A stretch of DNA of 10,114 nucleotides from JAWPNA01 sp045402695 (lineage in GTDB: Bacteria; Acidobacteriota; Polarisedimenticolia; JACPZX01; DASXTC01), in contig JAWPNA010000159.1 of assembly GCA_045402695.1 (NCBI GenBank), forward strand, positions 1-10,114, in the 5' to 3' direction. The position numbers and the translations under genes are program-made. This document shows positions 1-6,777 of the stretch, piece by piece. Numbering within the stretch: the stretch's first letter is position 1; every line of letters starts with the position of its first letter. The notes beneath the pieces were generated by a model, which ran no database searches, was not told the DNA's origin, and worked only from the letters and a program-made list of their open reading frames with translations.

Positions 1-1
1 C

Positions 2-286
2 CCGGAGCGCCGGATCGAGGTCGGATGGGAGAAGCGCGACGAGAGTTTCTACGAGGCGACGCTGCTGCTCGACAGCGAGGATCGCCAGGGCCTGCTGGCG
101 CGCATCACGAACGCCATCGCGGACGAGAAGACCAACATTCGCAACGTCGAGGCCAGGACCTCGGAGGACAGGAAGGGCCAGATCAGCATCGTGCTCGACG
201 TAAGGGACCGGGCGCATCTGGAGCGTGTGATGGAGCGCCTGAGGAAGCTCGACGGCATACGGCGCGTCGAGCGGGCCATGACGTAG
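2..286 (+). CDS. rel: Rel/SpoT (p)ppGpp synthetase/hydrolase, C-terminal ACT domain (5'-truncated)
   Basis: The window opens inside this gene; only the last 94 codons and the TAG stop are present. The visible peptide has the pattern of the C-terminal ACT (RRM) domain of long RelA/SpoT homologues: a beta strand YEATLLLDSEDRQGLLA followed by helix ITNAIADEKTNI, then strand QISIVLDVRD and a final helix ending LRKLDGIRRVERA. In this family the ACT domain regulates the N-terminal hydrolase and synthetase domains in response to ribosome and amino-acid status. Those catalytic domains lie upstream of the window, so whether the enzyme is bifunctional or synthetase-only cannot be judged. ridA follows after 34 bases on the same strand, suggesting cotranscription. 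A stand-alone ACT protein is possible, but the sequence and the ridA neighbour favour Rel/SpoT. Confidence 0.88.
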   Translation, partial: PERRIEVGWEKRDESFYEATLLLDSEDRQGLLARITNAIADEKTNIRNVEARTSEDRKGQISIVLDVRDRAHLERVMERLRKLDGIRRVERAMT

Positions 287-320
287 CGATCGGTTCTCTT
301 TCCCACTCCAAGGAGGCAGG

Positions 321-704
321 ATGAAAAAGGAGCGGATCTCGACGATGGAAGGCCCGTCGGCCATCGGCCCCTACTCGCAGGCGATCGTGGCGGGGGATCT
401 CGTGTTCGTCTCTGGACAGATTCCGATCGATCCGGGCCAAGGCGCCGTGATCGAGGGAAACATCGAGGCCCAGACCGATCGCGTGATGCGAAACCTGGGC
501 GCCATTCTGCAGGCTGCGGGGTCGTCACTCGAAAAGGTGGTCAAGACCACCGTCTACCTGGCCGACATGAATGACTTCGAGGTCATGAACAGGACTTACG
601 GCAAGTACTTCACCCAGGGGGACCCGCCCGCCCGAGCGACGGTGCAGGCGGCGCGGCTGCCGCGCGGCGTGGCGGTGGAGATAGACGCCATCGCCATCAG
701 GTAG
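321..704 (+). CDS. ridA: RidA family 2-iminobutanoate/2-iminopropanoate deaminase
   Basis: A 127-residue protein, the usual length for the RidA (YjgF/YER057c/UK114) family. RidA is cytoplasmic and homotrimeric. It hydrolyses the reactive enamine/imine intermediates released by PLP enzymes such as threonine dehydratase, protecting PLP enzymes from damage. The family signatures are present: GPYSQ at residues 16-20 (active-site Tyr18), SGQIP at 31-35 (Ser31), and PPARATVQ with Arg105, the arginine that binds the substrate carboxylate, followed by VEIDAIA with Glu120. Retaining Arg105 argues for true deaminase activity rather than an Rid subgroup lacking it. The ATG is preceded by AAGGAGG at 310-316, a strong if closely spaced ribosome binding site. 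A second ATG at codon 9 has no comparable site. The gene probably belongs to the rel transcript. Its 3' end faces rpmB. Confidence 0.95.
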   Translation: MKKERISTMEGPSAIGPYSQAIVAGDLVFVSGQIPIDPGQGAVIEGNIEAQTDRVMRNLGAILQAAGSSLEKVVKTTVYLADMNDFEVMNRTYGKYFTQGDPPARATVQAARLPRGVAVEIDAIAIR

Positions 705-719
705 TCTCGCTTCACGAAA

Positions 720-914
720 CTACGATGCGGCCTTCAGGACCCTGTTGGAGCGGATGCACCGGGTGCAGACCTTCAGGCGCTTCACGCCTCCACCCACCTT
801 CGCCCTAACCCTCTGAAGGTTCGGATACCAGACCCTCTTGGTCAAGTTGTGCGCGTGGGACACGTTGTTTCCGCGCATCGGTCCTTTGCCGCAGATCTCG
901 CAAACTCTTGCCAT
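720..914 (-). CDS. rpmB: 50S ribosomal protein bL28, zinc-binding (C+) form
   Basis: This encodes a 64-residue protein starting MARVCEICGKGP, a component of the large ribosomal subunit. GNNVSHAHN (residues 15-23), TKRVWYPNLQRVR and the C-terminal VCTRC are the bL28 family pattern. Two CxxC pairs (Cys5/Cys8 and Cys50/Cys53) mark the zinc-ribbon C+ version; many bacteria also or only carry a C- version lacking these cysteines, which is used under zinc limitation. I chose the ATG at 912-914. The frame can be extended 17 codons upstream, but the extra peptide is not bL28-like, and a GGAGA motif sits just before the chosen start. The gene is transcribed alone, towards ridA, with a candidate promoter about 110 bases upstream. 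Confidence 0.96.
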   Translation of the reverse strand: MARVCEICGKGPMRGNNVSHAHNLTKRVWYPNLQRVRAKVGGGVKRLKVCTRCIRSNRVLKAAS

Positions 915-985
915 CCAGCTCTCCGTTACTATGGCGGTGTCTCCGCGCCGCCGGCCGGCCCCCACTCACTCGCCGCCCTTACCCG

Positions 986-999
986 GTTCGAGATCGAAC
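986..999. repeat. Perfect 6-bp inverted repeat in rpmB leader
   Basis: GTTCGA and TCGAAC flank a 2-base centre (GTTCGAGATCGAAC). It lies downstream of the candidate rpmB promoter and upstream of the rpmB start, so it could be an operator half-site pair or a small RNA hairpin. It partly resembles a tRNA T-loop by chance, but no acceptor or anticodon stems are present. A repeat this short can arise by chance, so function is speculative. Confidence 0.25.
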
Positions 1000-1027
1000 G
1001 TCCGGGGGGGACTGGGAAAGGCCGCAC

Positions 1028-1057
1028 ACCATAGCACGTTGCGAGCCGGGCGATCAA
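1028..1057 (-). promoter_or_regulatory. Candidate sigma-70-type promoter for rpmB
   Basis: Read on the minus strand, TTGATC (1057-1052) and TATGGT (1033-1028) match the -35 and -10 consensus at four of six positions each, separated by 18 bases. The predicted transcript would start near 1021, giving a leader of about 107 bases before the rpmB ATG. This is inference from motif resemblance only. Confidence 0.35.
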
Positions 1058-1090
1058 GAAGGCCTCAAGCGGGATGCGGACCTTGCCGAC

Positions 1091-1118
1091 TTGCACGACG
1101 ACAGGCCCGACATATATT
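1091..1118 (+). promoter_or_regulatory. Candidate promoter for the pilM operon
   Basis: TATATT at 1113-1118 matches the -10 box at five of six positions and is the most AT-rich spot in an otherwise very GC-rich region. TTGCAC at 1091-1096, 16 bases upstream, gives a weak -35 (only TTG matches). Transcription would begin near 1125, leaving a leader of roughly 190 bases before pilM. No sigma-54 type GG-N10-GC element was found as an alternative. Confidence 0.35.
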
Positions 1119-1235
1119 AGGCCCCCGCGCCATGAAATCGGAATAAAGGGAACCCCCGCATTTCCCTGGAACGGCTTGGCGGTAAAGGGTTTCCTGGCCA
1201 CGGGCGGCCGGCGGGCCCGCGGGAAGCAGCGGGAT

Positions 1236-1272
1236 GACGGCCCATGGCCGGGGAGGCGCGATGCTGGCCGTC
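1236..1272 (+). promoter_or_regulatory. Competing hairpins in the pilM 5' leader
   Basis: GACGGCC (1236-1242) can pair perfectly with GGCCGTC (1266-1272). The same left arm can instead form a tight hairpin in which CGGCC (1238-1242) pairs with GGCCG (1246-1250) across a 3-base loop. The two structures are mutually exclusive and lie 30-75 bases before the pilM start. This might act as an RNA switch or merely reflect high GC content. Confidence 0.25.
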
Positions 1273-1313
1273 GGTTACTGGGTGAAACCGAAACTGAATC
1301 GAGGGTGACGCCG

Positions 1314-2378
1314 GTGCTCTTCTCGCGAAGCAAGAACCTCGTCGGTCTGGACATCGGGACCAGCTCGATCAAGGCGGTCGAGCTGAAGGAAGTGGGGAAA
1401 GGTCGGGGTTACCAGCTGGCAAGCATCGGCATGGAGCCTCTCTCGCCCGAAGCGATCGTGGACGGCGCGATCATGGACGCGGGCCTGGTCATCGAGACCA
1501 TCCAGAGGGTGTTCACCAACAACCGCATCAAGTCCACCGACGTCGCGATTTCGCTGTCGGGTCACTCGGTGATCATCAAGAAGATAAGTCTTCCGATGAT
1601 GAATCCCGAGGAGCTGGCTGAGTCGATCCAGTGGGAGGCCGAGCAGTACATCCCGTTCGACGTGGATGACGTCAACATCGACTACCAGGTGCTCAGCACG
1701 CCCGCGTCCGCCGGCGAGGGAAACATGGATGTGCTGCTGGTGGCCGTGAAGAAGGACAAGATCAACGACTACACGAGCGTGATCACGCAGGCCGGCAAGA
1801 ACGCTCTGGTGGCCGACGTGGACGTCTTCGCGCTGCAGAACGCCTACGAGGTCAATTACGAGCCGGTGGCCGGCAAGATCGTGGCTCTGGTGAACATCGG
1901 GGCCGGCGTAACCAACATCGCGATCATGCAGAACGGCGCCTCGCTCTTCTGGCGCGATATTTCGGTAGGTGGCAACCAGTACACGGATGCTCTGCAGAAG
2001 GAGCTCAACTTGGCGTTCGAGGAGGCCGAGGCCGCCAAGAGAGGCGACAACCCTTCAGCGCCGCGCGATCGTGTCATGACGATCATCAACGCGGTGAACG
2101 AGCAGGTGGGGGCCGAGATCCAGAAGACGCTGGACTTCTTCAAGGCCACCTCCGCCTCCGATCCCGTCTCGCTCATCGAGCTCACGGGCGGCGCCGCGCG
2201 CACGCCGAACCTGGTCTCCTACCTGAGCAAGAGGTTCGAGACCCAAGTGGAGATGATGAATCCCTTCCGCGGCATCCAGATCAGCGAGAGGGCCTTCCCG
2301 CCCGACAGGCTCGAGCCGATGTCGGCCGCCGCGTCCGTGGCCGTGGGCCTGGCTCTCAGAAAGGTGGGCGACAAATGA
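1314..2378 (+). CDS. pilM: Type IV pilus assembly protein PilM (cytoplasmic actin-like ATPase)
   Basis: PilM is an actin/FtsA-like cytoplasmic protein that binds the N-terminal tail of PilN and links the pilus motor side to the PilNOP alignment complex. Visible motifs are VGLDIGTSSIKAVEL (residues 10-24, phosphate-1 nucleotide loop), ALVNIGAGVTNIAI (191-204, phosphate-2) and ELTGGAARTPNL (289-300, adenosine motif). The frame is open back to about 1074, but the first part is Arg/Gly-rich and unlike PilM. I chose the GTG at 1314: it gives the typical opening MLFSRSKNLVGLDIG, a 354-residue protein of normal PilM length, and a Shine-Dalgarno-like GGTGA at 1304-1308 five bases upstream. A GTG at 1305 is the alternative. 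This is the first gene of the operon; its stop overlaps the pilN start as ATGA. Confidence 0.95.
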   Translation: MLFSRSKNLVGLDIGTSSIKAVELKEVGKGRGYQLASIGMEPLSPEAIVDGAIMDAGLVIETIQRVFTNNRIKSTDVAISLSGHSVIIKKISLPMMNPEELAESIQWEAEQYIPFDVDDVNIDYQVLSTPASAGEGNMDVLLVAVKKDKINDYTSVITQAGKNALVADVDVFALQNAYEVNYEPVAGKIVALVNIGAGVTNIAIMQNGASLFWRDISVGGNQYTDALQKELNLAFEEAEAAKRGDNPSAPRDRVMTIINAVNEQVGAEIQKTLDFFKATSASDPVSLIELTGGAARTPNLVSYLSKRFETQVEMMNPFRGIQISERAFPPDRLEPMSAAASVAVGLALRKVGDK

Positions 2379-2974
2379 TCAAGGTCAACCTCCTGACAGG
2401 CGCCAAGCGGGAGCCCGTGCGCAAGGCCCCTGCCCTCAGGATGGAAGGCTTCGCCGGCAGCCAGAACCTCCTGCTTCTCGTGATCCTGGCCCTGGCCCTG
2501 GCCTTCGCCGGCTGGAGGTACTACAGCCTGGCGGCCGAGTCCGAGCGGCTCAATCAGGATCTGGACATCGCTCGCGAGCAACTCAAGAAGGTCGAGGACG
2601 ACCGCAAGGCGATCGAGGTGCTCAAGGCCAAGAAGGCCGCTTTTCAGAAACAGATTGACATCATCACCAACCTCAAGAACAACCAGCAGGTGCCGGTGAG
2701 GCTGCTCGACGAGGTCTCGAGGAATCTGCCGGACTTCCTGTGGCTCGTGTCGATGCAGGAGGCGAACAACCAGTTGACGTTCAGCGGCAAGGCGACGACG
2801 CCCAACGCCTACGCCAACTTTTACAACAACCTGGACGCATCCCCATTCTTTCAGGAAGTGGGCAAGATCAGCTACACGGCGGCCCGGGATGATGTGACCT
2901 TTTCCCTGTCGGCGCGCTTCGTGCCGGGCGGCAAGAAGCCCAAGCCGCCGGCTACGGGCCAGCAGGGTCAGTAG
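2375..2974 (+). CDS. pilN: Type IV pilus assembly protein PilN
   Basis: A bitopic inner-membrane protein of 199 residues, the standard PilN size. It starts MIKVNLLTG, the short cytoplasmic tail (family pattern I-N-L-L) that inserts into PilM. One transmembrane helix follows at about residues 31-47 (NLLLLVILALALAFAGW), then a charged coiled coil at about 52-100, and a C-terminal ferredoxin-like periplasmic domain (RLLDEVSRNLPDFLWLVSM, then FSGKATTPNAYANFYNNL), ending in a Lys/Pro-rich tail. It pairs with PilO through the coiled coil and periplasmic fold. The start codon overlaps the pilM stop by 4 bases, so translation is probably coupled. The second residue after NLL is Thr rather than the common Pro, a minor variation. 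Confidence 0.94.
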   Translation: MIKVNLLTGAKREPVRKAPALRMEGFAGSQNLLLLVILALALAFAGWRYYSLAAESERLNQDLDIAREQLKKVEDDRKAIEVLKAKKAAFQKQIDIITNLKNNQQVPVRLLDEVSRNLPDFLWLVSMQEANNQLTFSGKATTPNAYANFYNNLDASPFFQEVGKISYTAARDDVTFSLSARFVPGGKKPKPPATGQQGQ

Positions 2975-3003
2975 GACGGCGCGGAGCGGAGGAGAGGCCT
3001 GAG

Positions 3004-3576
3004 ATGCTCAACAAGCTTCCATTCTGGGGTCAGGTGGTGGTCTTCATTGCGCTGGGCGCCGGCATCGTCGCGGGCGGACAGTTCTTCTATCCGAATTTCG
3101 GGGAGATCTCCCGCAAGAACGGGCAGAAGCAGAGCGAGCTCGACGAGCTCAACATCAAGATCCAGGAAGGCCAGCAGGCAGCCAAGATGCGTGCCGAGCT
3201 GCAGGCCGAGACCGATCGTCTCAACGTGCAGCTCGCGAGCCTGAGACGGATCCTGCCGACCGAGCCCGAGGCGGGCGCGCTCATCAAGTGGCTCGAGAGC
3301 CAGGCAGGCCGCTTCAATCTCAATATCAAGACGTTGTCGGAGGCGAGCATCAAGCGAGAGGAGTTCTACAAGGAGTACGCCTACAACATGGAGATCGCGG
3401 GCAACTATCACGATCTGGGAAGATTCCTTGACGTGATCGGGAAGCATGACCGGATCCTGAACGTGAGAAACATGAGAATCAACGCCAACACGGGTCCGGA
3501 TCGTGTTCAGCGATCCATCGGTTCGGGCTTCACGGCGGCGACCTTCGTCTACGTCGAACCGGAGGGTGGCGCATGA
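3004..3576 (+). CDS. pilO: Type IV pilus assembly protein PilO
   Basis: A 190-residue bitopic inner-membrane protein and the partner of PilN. It has a short cytoplasmic N-terminus, a transmembrane helix at about residues 9-25 (GQVVVFIALGAGIVAGG), a long coiled coil at about 35-83, then RRILPTEPEAGALIKWLE, the characteristic junction into the PilO periplasmic domain, and a ferredoxin-like fold (MEIAGNYHDLGRFLDVIGKHDRILNV). In known systems the PilN-PilO heterodimer and homodimers transmit motor state across the periplasm and recruit PilP. It is the only pil gene here not overlapping its upstream neighbour: 29 bases separate it from pilN, holding a strong GGAGGAGAGG binding site at 2988-2997. 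Its stop overlaps the pilP start. Confidence 0.94.
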   Translation: MLNKLPFWGQVVVFIALGAGIVAGGQFFYPNFGEISRKNGQKQSELDELNIKIQEGQQAAKMRAELQAETDRLNVQLASLRRILPTEPEAGALIKWLESQAGRFNLNIKTLSEASIKREEFYKEYAYNMEIAGNYHDLGRFLDVIGKHDRILNVRNMRINANTGPDRVQRSIGSGFTAATFVYVEPEGGA

Positions 3577-4253
3577 GCGGTGGATCTGTGCGCACCACGT
3601 TCGCGCTGATCGCGGCGGGCGGGATGCTCGCCCTCGCTGCGGGCGCGCCGTCGGCCTCGCCCCAGAGCGGCACCATGGTGGGCAAGGCCAAAGCCAAGGT
3701 GAAACAGGCCCAGGCTGCCGCTGCAAGCCCGGAACAGGCGGCGCCGTCGCAGACGACTCCGCAGCAGGCGCCTCCTGCCGCGGCCGGGGGGACCGGCGCG
3801 ACCAATCCAATCGCGGCCGATCCGAACCACCTTTCGGCCGTCAAGGCGCTGGAGCAGATCCGGCGCGACGAGGAGAATTCCTCCGAGGGCTCGTCGTTCA
3901 GCTACGAACCAGGAGACCGCCGCGATCCGTTCATGTCGCCGCACGATGTCCTGCAGGCGCAGATGTCCACGCAGGTGTGCGAGGGCGAGGGAATGGAGTG
4001 CTGGCTGATCCAGGACGTGACGGTGATCGGCGTGCTGGCCCGCAGGAACGGCAACGTCGCCCTCGTCATCGGTCCCGATGGATACGGCACGACGCTGCGC
4101 GAAGGCGATAGGCTCTACGACGGTGAGGTTCGGCATATCGATCCAGAGGCAGGATTGGTCGTTTTCCGCCAGAAAATTAACGACCCGACCCGGATCAAGC
4201 CGTTCCGGGATGTGGAGAAGAGTCTGAACCTGAACAAGGAGGGACGCTCATGA
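3573..4253 (+). CDS. pilP: Type IV pilus assembly protein PilP
   Basis: PilP is the periplasmic connector between PilNO and the N0 region of PilQ. The 226-residue product has an N-terminal hydrophobic segment (about 9-24) with a plausible signal peptidase I site near GAPSA/SP, an Ala/Pro/Gln-rich flexible linker (about 36-75), the family motif RRDPF (116-120) and the compact beta domain (about 145-205: DVTVIGVLARRNGNVALVIG, then LREGDRLYDGEVRHID). Many PilP proteins are lipoproteins; this one has no lipobox cysteine, so it would be free in the periplasm or held by an uncleaved helix. Two cysteines (136 and 143) flank CEGEGMEC just before the beta domain and could form a disulphide. Both ends overlap neighbours by 4 bases (ATGA). 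Confidence 0.9.
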   Translation: MSGGSVRTTFALIAAGGMLALAAGAPSASPQSGTMVGKAKAKVKQAQAAAASPEQAAPSQTTPQQAPPAAAGGTGATNPIAADPNHLSAVKALEQIRRDEENSSEGSSFSYEPGDRRDPFMSPHDVLQAQMSTQVCEGEGMECWLIQDVTVIGVLARRNGNVALVIGPDGYGTTLREGDRLYDGEVRHIDPEAGLVVFRQKINDPTRIKPFRDVEKSLNLNKEGRS

Positions 4254-6763
4254 GATGGGGGAGGATGGTCGGGGCCGCGCTCCTGACCCTCGGCGTGCTG
4301 GGATGCGCCGCGAACCCGCGAATCACCGAGCCCGGAGCATCGCTGCCTTCGGAGACAGACGGTGCGCAGGGTAAGGCGACCGCGGCCACGGAACAGGCGC
4401 AGGCCCCCGAGGTCGGCGCTCGCATCGAATCGATCACGGCTCGGCCCGAGGACGACAGCACGCTTGTGACCATCAGGGGCAGCCATCCTCTGAGCTACAC
4501 GTCCTACGATCCGGACGCCACCACCCTGGTGCTGGAGTTGCCCGATGCCGATCCGGGATCGCTCGAGCCGGTCATCGAGGTGGGAACTCCTCAGCTCACC
4601 AGGATCCTCGTCAGCAAGGTCGAGTCCGCAAGCGGCAGGACGCACGCCCGCATCGAGCTGATCGGCCGTGCCTCGGCCAGGACCCGCATCGAGCCGGAGG
4701 AGTCCGCGCTCAACATCTTCCTCGAGGGCACCGCGCCGGCGGGGACGGCGCCGCAGGAGGCGGAGCTCCAGGGTTCGGAAGCAATGGAGGCTGCGCCCTC
4801 GCCGGTGCAGCTCCAGACGGCGGGCTCTGTGTCTGCGCCGGCCGCGATGACGGCTCCCACGGCTTCCACGGCCACCATGCTGAATCAGGTGGAGGTCACG
4901 GGCTCCGACGAAGCGCCGGTCATCATGCTGAAGGGCGACGGATCGATGCGATACCACGCCTTCGAGCTGAATGACCCGCTCCGGCTCGTCGTGGACGTGC
5001 AGGGTGTCACCAACGCGGTGAGGGCGAAGCGGATTCCAGTCGCGTCGCGGCCGGTCGTGCAGGTCCGCGTCTCTCAGTTCAGCATGCAGCCCGAGAAAGT
5101 CACGCGCGTCGTGTTCGATCTTTCGCGGCGGCAGGGGTACGAGATCAGGCAGGAGGGCGCCGGCCTCGCGGTCGAGTTCGGTGAGGCGAAGGCCGCCACG
5201 ATGGACGCTGGACGCATGCCGGCGCCCGTGGAGGCCGGAACGACCGGGAGCCTGAATGCCGGCTCCACGCCGGACCAGCCCGTGGCGCCTGGGCAGCCCA
5301 TGTCCGGGCCGGCGGGCTCCATCGTGCCGGATGTGGCGAGCGCGCCGCCGCGGGCGGCCGCCTCCATGGCCCCAGACGTGCGGCCGGCCTCGGTGAGCCT
5401 GAAGGACGCAGGGCAGGACGTGGTGCTGTTCGAGCACGCCGAGCCGCGCATGGACCGGGGCGGCAGGATGCAGGCGGGGGGCGGCAACCCCAACATGACC
5501 ACGCTGCCCGAGAGCGCCTTCTCGAGCCGCACCATCGCCGGAGGCAGGCGGTCGTACCGCGGTGAGAAGATCTCCGTGGCCTTCCGCGACGCCGACCTTC
5601 GCGAAGTCATGTTCTTCTTCGCGGATGTCATGAAGATGAACGTGGTGCTCGACCCGGACGTGGGCGGCAAGGTGGACATCCGTCTCAACCAGGTCCCGTG
5701 GGATCAGGCGTTCCAGGTCATCCTGAAAAACCAGGGCCTCGACGCCATCGAGGAGGACACCGTCGTCAGGATCGCGAAGACCAGCAAGCTGCGCCAGGAG
5801 GCCTCGGACCTGAAATCGCTCAAGCAGGCGCAGGAGCAGTCGGTGGACCCGGTGATATTCACCCGGACCCTGTCGTACGCCAAGGTGAACGACGCCATGC
5901 AGGTCCTCACGCAGGTCAAGACAGAGCGTGGCAGGATCGTGGCCGACATCAGGACCAACACGCTGGTCATCTCCGACATCCCTGACAAGAAACAGGCGTA
6001 CGAAGGACTGCTTGACGCCCTGGACACGCAGACGCCTCAGGTCATCATCGAGGCGCGAATCGTCGAGGCGATCCGGTCCTTCGAGCGGGATATCGGCATC
6101 AACTGGGCCATGGCCACCACTCGGAGCCCCGCCACGGGGAATCCGTACCCGTACGAATTCCCGCATCGAATCAACTTCTTAGCCGACGTCAACACGGCCC
6201 CGATGGGATTCCCCTCCGCCGGCGGCATTGGGTTGAGCTTCGGCAACATCCTGGACACGATCACTCTGGATATCACGCTGGAAGCGTTCGAGGCGGACGG
6301 GAAGGTGAGGATCCTTTCCTCTCCGAAGATCGCCACGCAAAACAACCAGCCGGCCACGATCGAGCAGGGCGTGCAGATCCCGGTGGTGACGACGACGGCC
6401 ACAGAGGTGGACGTGCAGTACGTTCCCGCCTCACTCAGGATGATCGTGACGCCGCAGATCACCGCCGAGGACACGGTCATCATGAAGGTGAAGGTCGAGA
6501 ACAATCAGCCGTCCTCGACGATCAGCGTGGCCGATGTCCCGGGCATCGTGACCGAGAGCGTGGACACCCAGATCCTCGTCAGGACGGGGTCCACGGCGGT
6601 CATCGGCGGCGTGTACAAGCTGCAGGAATCGGAGACCGAGACCGGCATCCCCGGGCTCAGGAGGATCCCCTTCTTCGGATGGCTCTTCAAGAATCGGGTC
6701 AACAAGAAGGACTCCTCCGAGCTGCTCGTCTTCCTCACGCCGAAGATCGTGAAGAACATCTAA
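4250..6763 (+). CDS. pilQ: Type IV pilus outer-membrane secretin PilQ
   Basis: An 837-residue secretin forming the outer-membrane gate through which the pilus passes. The N-terminus is a lipoprotein signal with GVLGC (Cys19). Two AMIN (peptidoglycan-binding) domains follow at about 55-158 and 213-312, separated by an Ala/Pro linker. A second Ala/Pro/Gly-rich linker (about 315-430) leads to the STN/N0 domain (about 437-515, KISVAFRDADLREVMFFFADV), an N1/KH-like domain (about 536-605, ADIRTNTLVISDIPD) and the secretin beta-barrel (about 610-835) with VRILSSPKIATQNNQPATI and the closing signature GIPGLRRIPFFGWLFK (797-812). The length and two AMIN domains fit PilQ rather than GspD or YscC. The lipobox is unusual for PilQ. 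Start chosen from the ATGA overlap with pilP and a GGAGG site at 4240-4244. Confidence 0.96.
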   Translation: MRWGRMVGAALLTLGVLGCAANPRITEPGASLPSETDGAQGKATAATEQAQAPEVGARIESITARPEDDSTLVTIRGSHPLSYTSYDPDATTLVLELPDADPGSLEPVIEVGTPQLTRILVSKVESASGRTHARIELIGRASARTRIEPEESALNIFLEGTAPAGTAPQEAELQGSEAMEAAPSPVQLQTAGSVSAPAAMTAPTASTATMLNQVEVTGSDEAPVIMLKGDGSMRYHAFELNDPLRLVVDVQGVTNAVRAKRIPVASRPVVQVRVSQFSMQPEKVTRVVFDLSRRQGYEIRQEGAGLAVEFGEAKAATMDAGRMPAPVEAGTTGSLNAGSTPDQPVAPGQPMSGPAGSIVPDVASAPPRAAASMAPDVRPASVSLKDAGQDVVLFEHAEPRMDRGGRMQAGGGNPNMTTLPESAFSSRTIAGGRRSYRGEKISVAFRDADLREVMFFFADVMKMNVVLDPDVGGKVDIRLNQVPWDQAFQVILKNQGLDAIEEDTVVRIAKTSKLRQEASDLKSLKQAQEQSVDPVIFTRTLSYAKVNDAMQVLTQVKTERGRIVADIRTNTLVISDIPDKKQAYEGLLDALDTQTPQVIIEARIVEAIRSFERDIGINWAMATTRSPATGNPYPYEFPHRINFLADVNTAPMGFPSAGGIGLSFGNILDTITLDITLEAFEADGKVRILSSPKIATQNNQPATIEQGVQIPVVTTTATEVDVQYVPASLRMIVTPQITAEDTVIMKVKVENNQPSSTISVADVPGIVTESVDTQILVRTGSTAVIGGVYKLQESETETGIPGLRRIPFFGWLFKNRVNKKDSSELLVFLTPKIVKNI

Positions 6764-6777
6764 GGAGGATTCCGCAG

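Larger units (their letters stand above)
915..1313. other. Non-coding region between divergent rpmB and pilM
   Basis: About 400 bases lie between the start codons of the two divergent genes, and I find no credible coding sequence in them. The region contains a promoter-like pair for each direction (annotated separately), a 6-bp inverted repeat in the presumed rpmB leader, and a very GC-rich stretch (about 1200-1275) able to form alternative hairpins ahead of pilM. Open frames crossing it are low-complexity Arg/Pro/Gly translations typical of non-coding GC-rich DNA. No tRNA cloverleaf or recognisable riboswitch core was seen. Confidence 0.6.

Noticed and set aside
915..965. A 17-residue N-terminal extension of bL28
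   Set aside because: The extra peptide is not part of the family, and the ATG at 914 gives the canonical MARVCEIC start with GGAGA upstream.
1150..1230. A sigma-54 promoter for the pil operon
   Set aside because: TGGC-like tracts occur but none has a GC element at the required spacing.
1074..1313. An N-terminal extension of PilM of up to 80 residues
   Set aside because: The extension is unlike any PilM, overlaps the candidate promoter, and the GTG at 1314 restores the canonical MLF...VGLDIG opening with a suitable ribosome site.
1120..1313. A GEMM-I cyclic dinucleotide riboswitch ahead of pilM
   Set aside because: A fragment near 1264-1280 (GCTGGCCGTCGGTTACTGG) loosely resembles the 3' side of the motif. 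The conserved core (GACGCAAAGC and the GNRA loop/receptor pair) is absent, so only a generic structured leader is reported.
2968..3810. A 280-codon minus-strand frame over pilO/pilP
   Set aside because: Its position is fully explained by the well-supported plus-strand genes, and its Arg/Pro/Leu-rich translation shows no family pattern.
4115..6166. A 683-codon open frame on the minus strand, antisense to pilP/pilQ
   Set aside because: Its translation is low-complexity Arg/Gly/Leu/His-rich with no recognisable domain. The opposite strand encodes unmistakable PilP and PilQ. Long antisense frames are expected where high GC suppresses stop codons.
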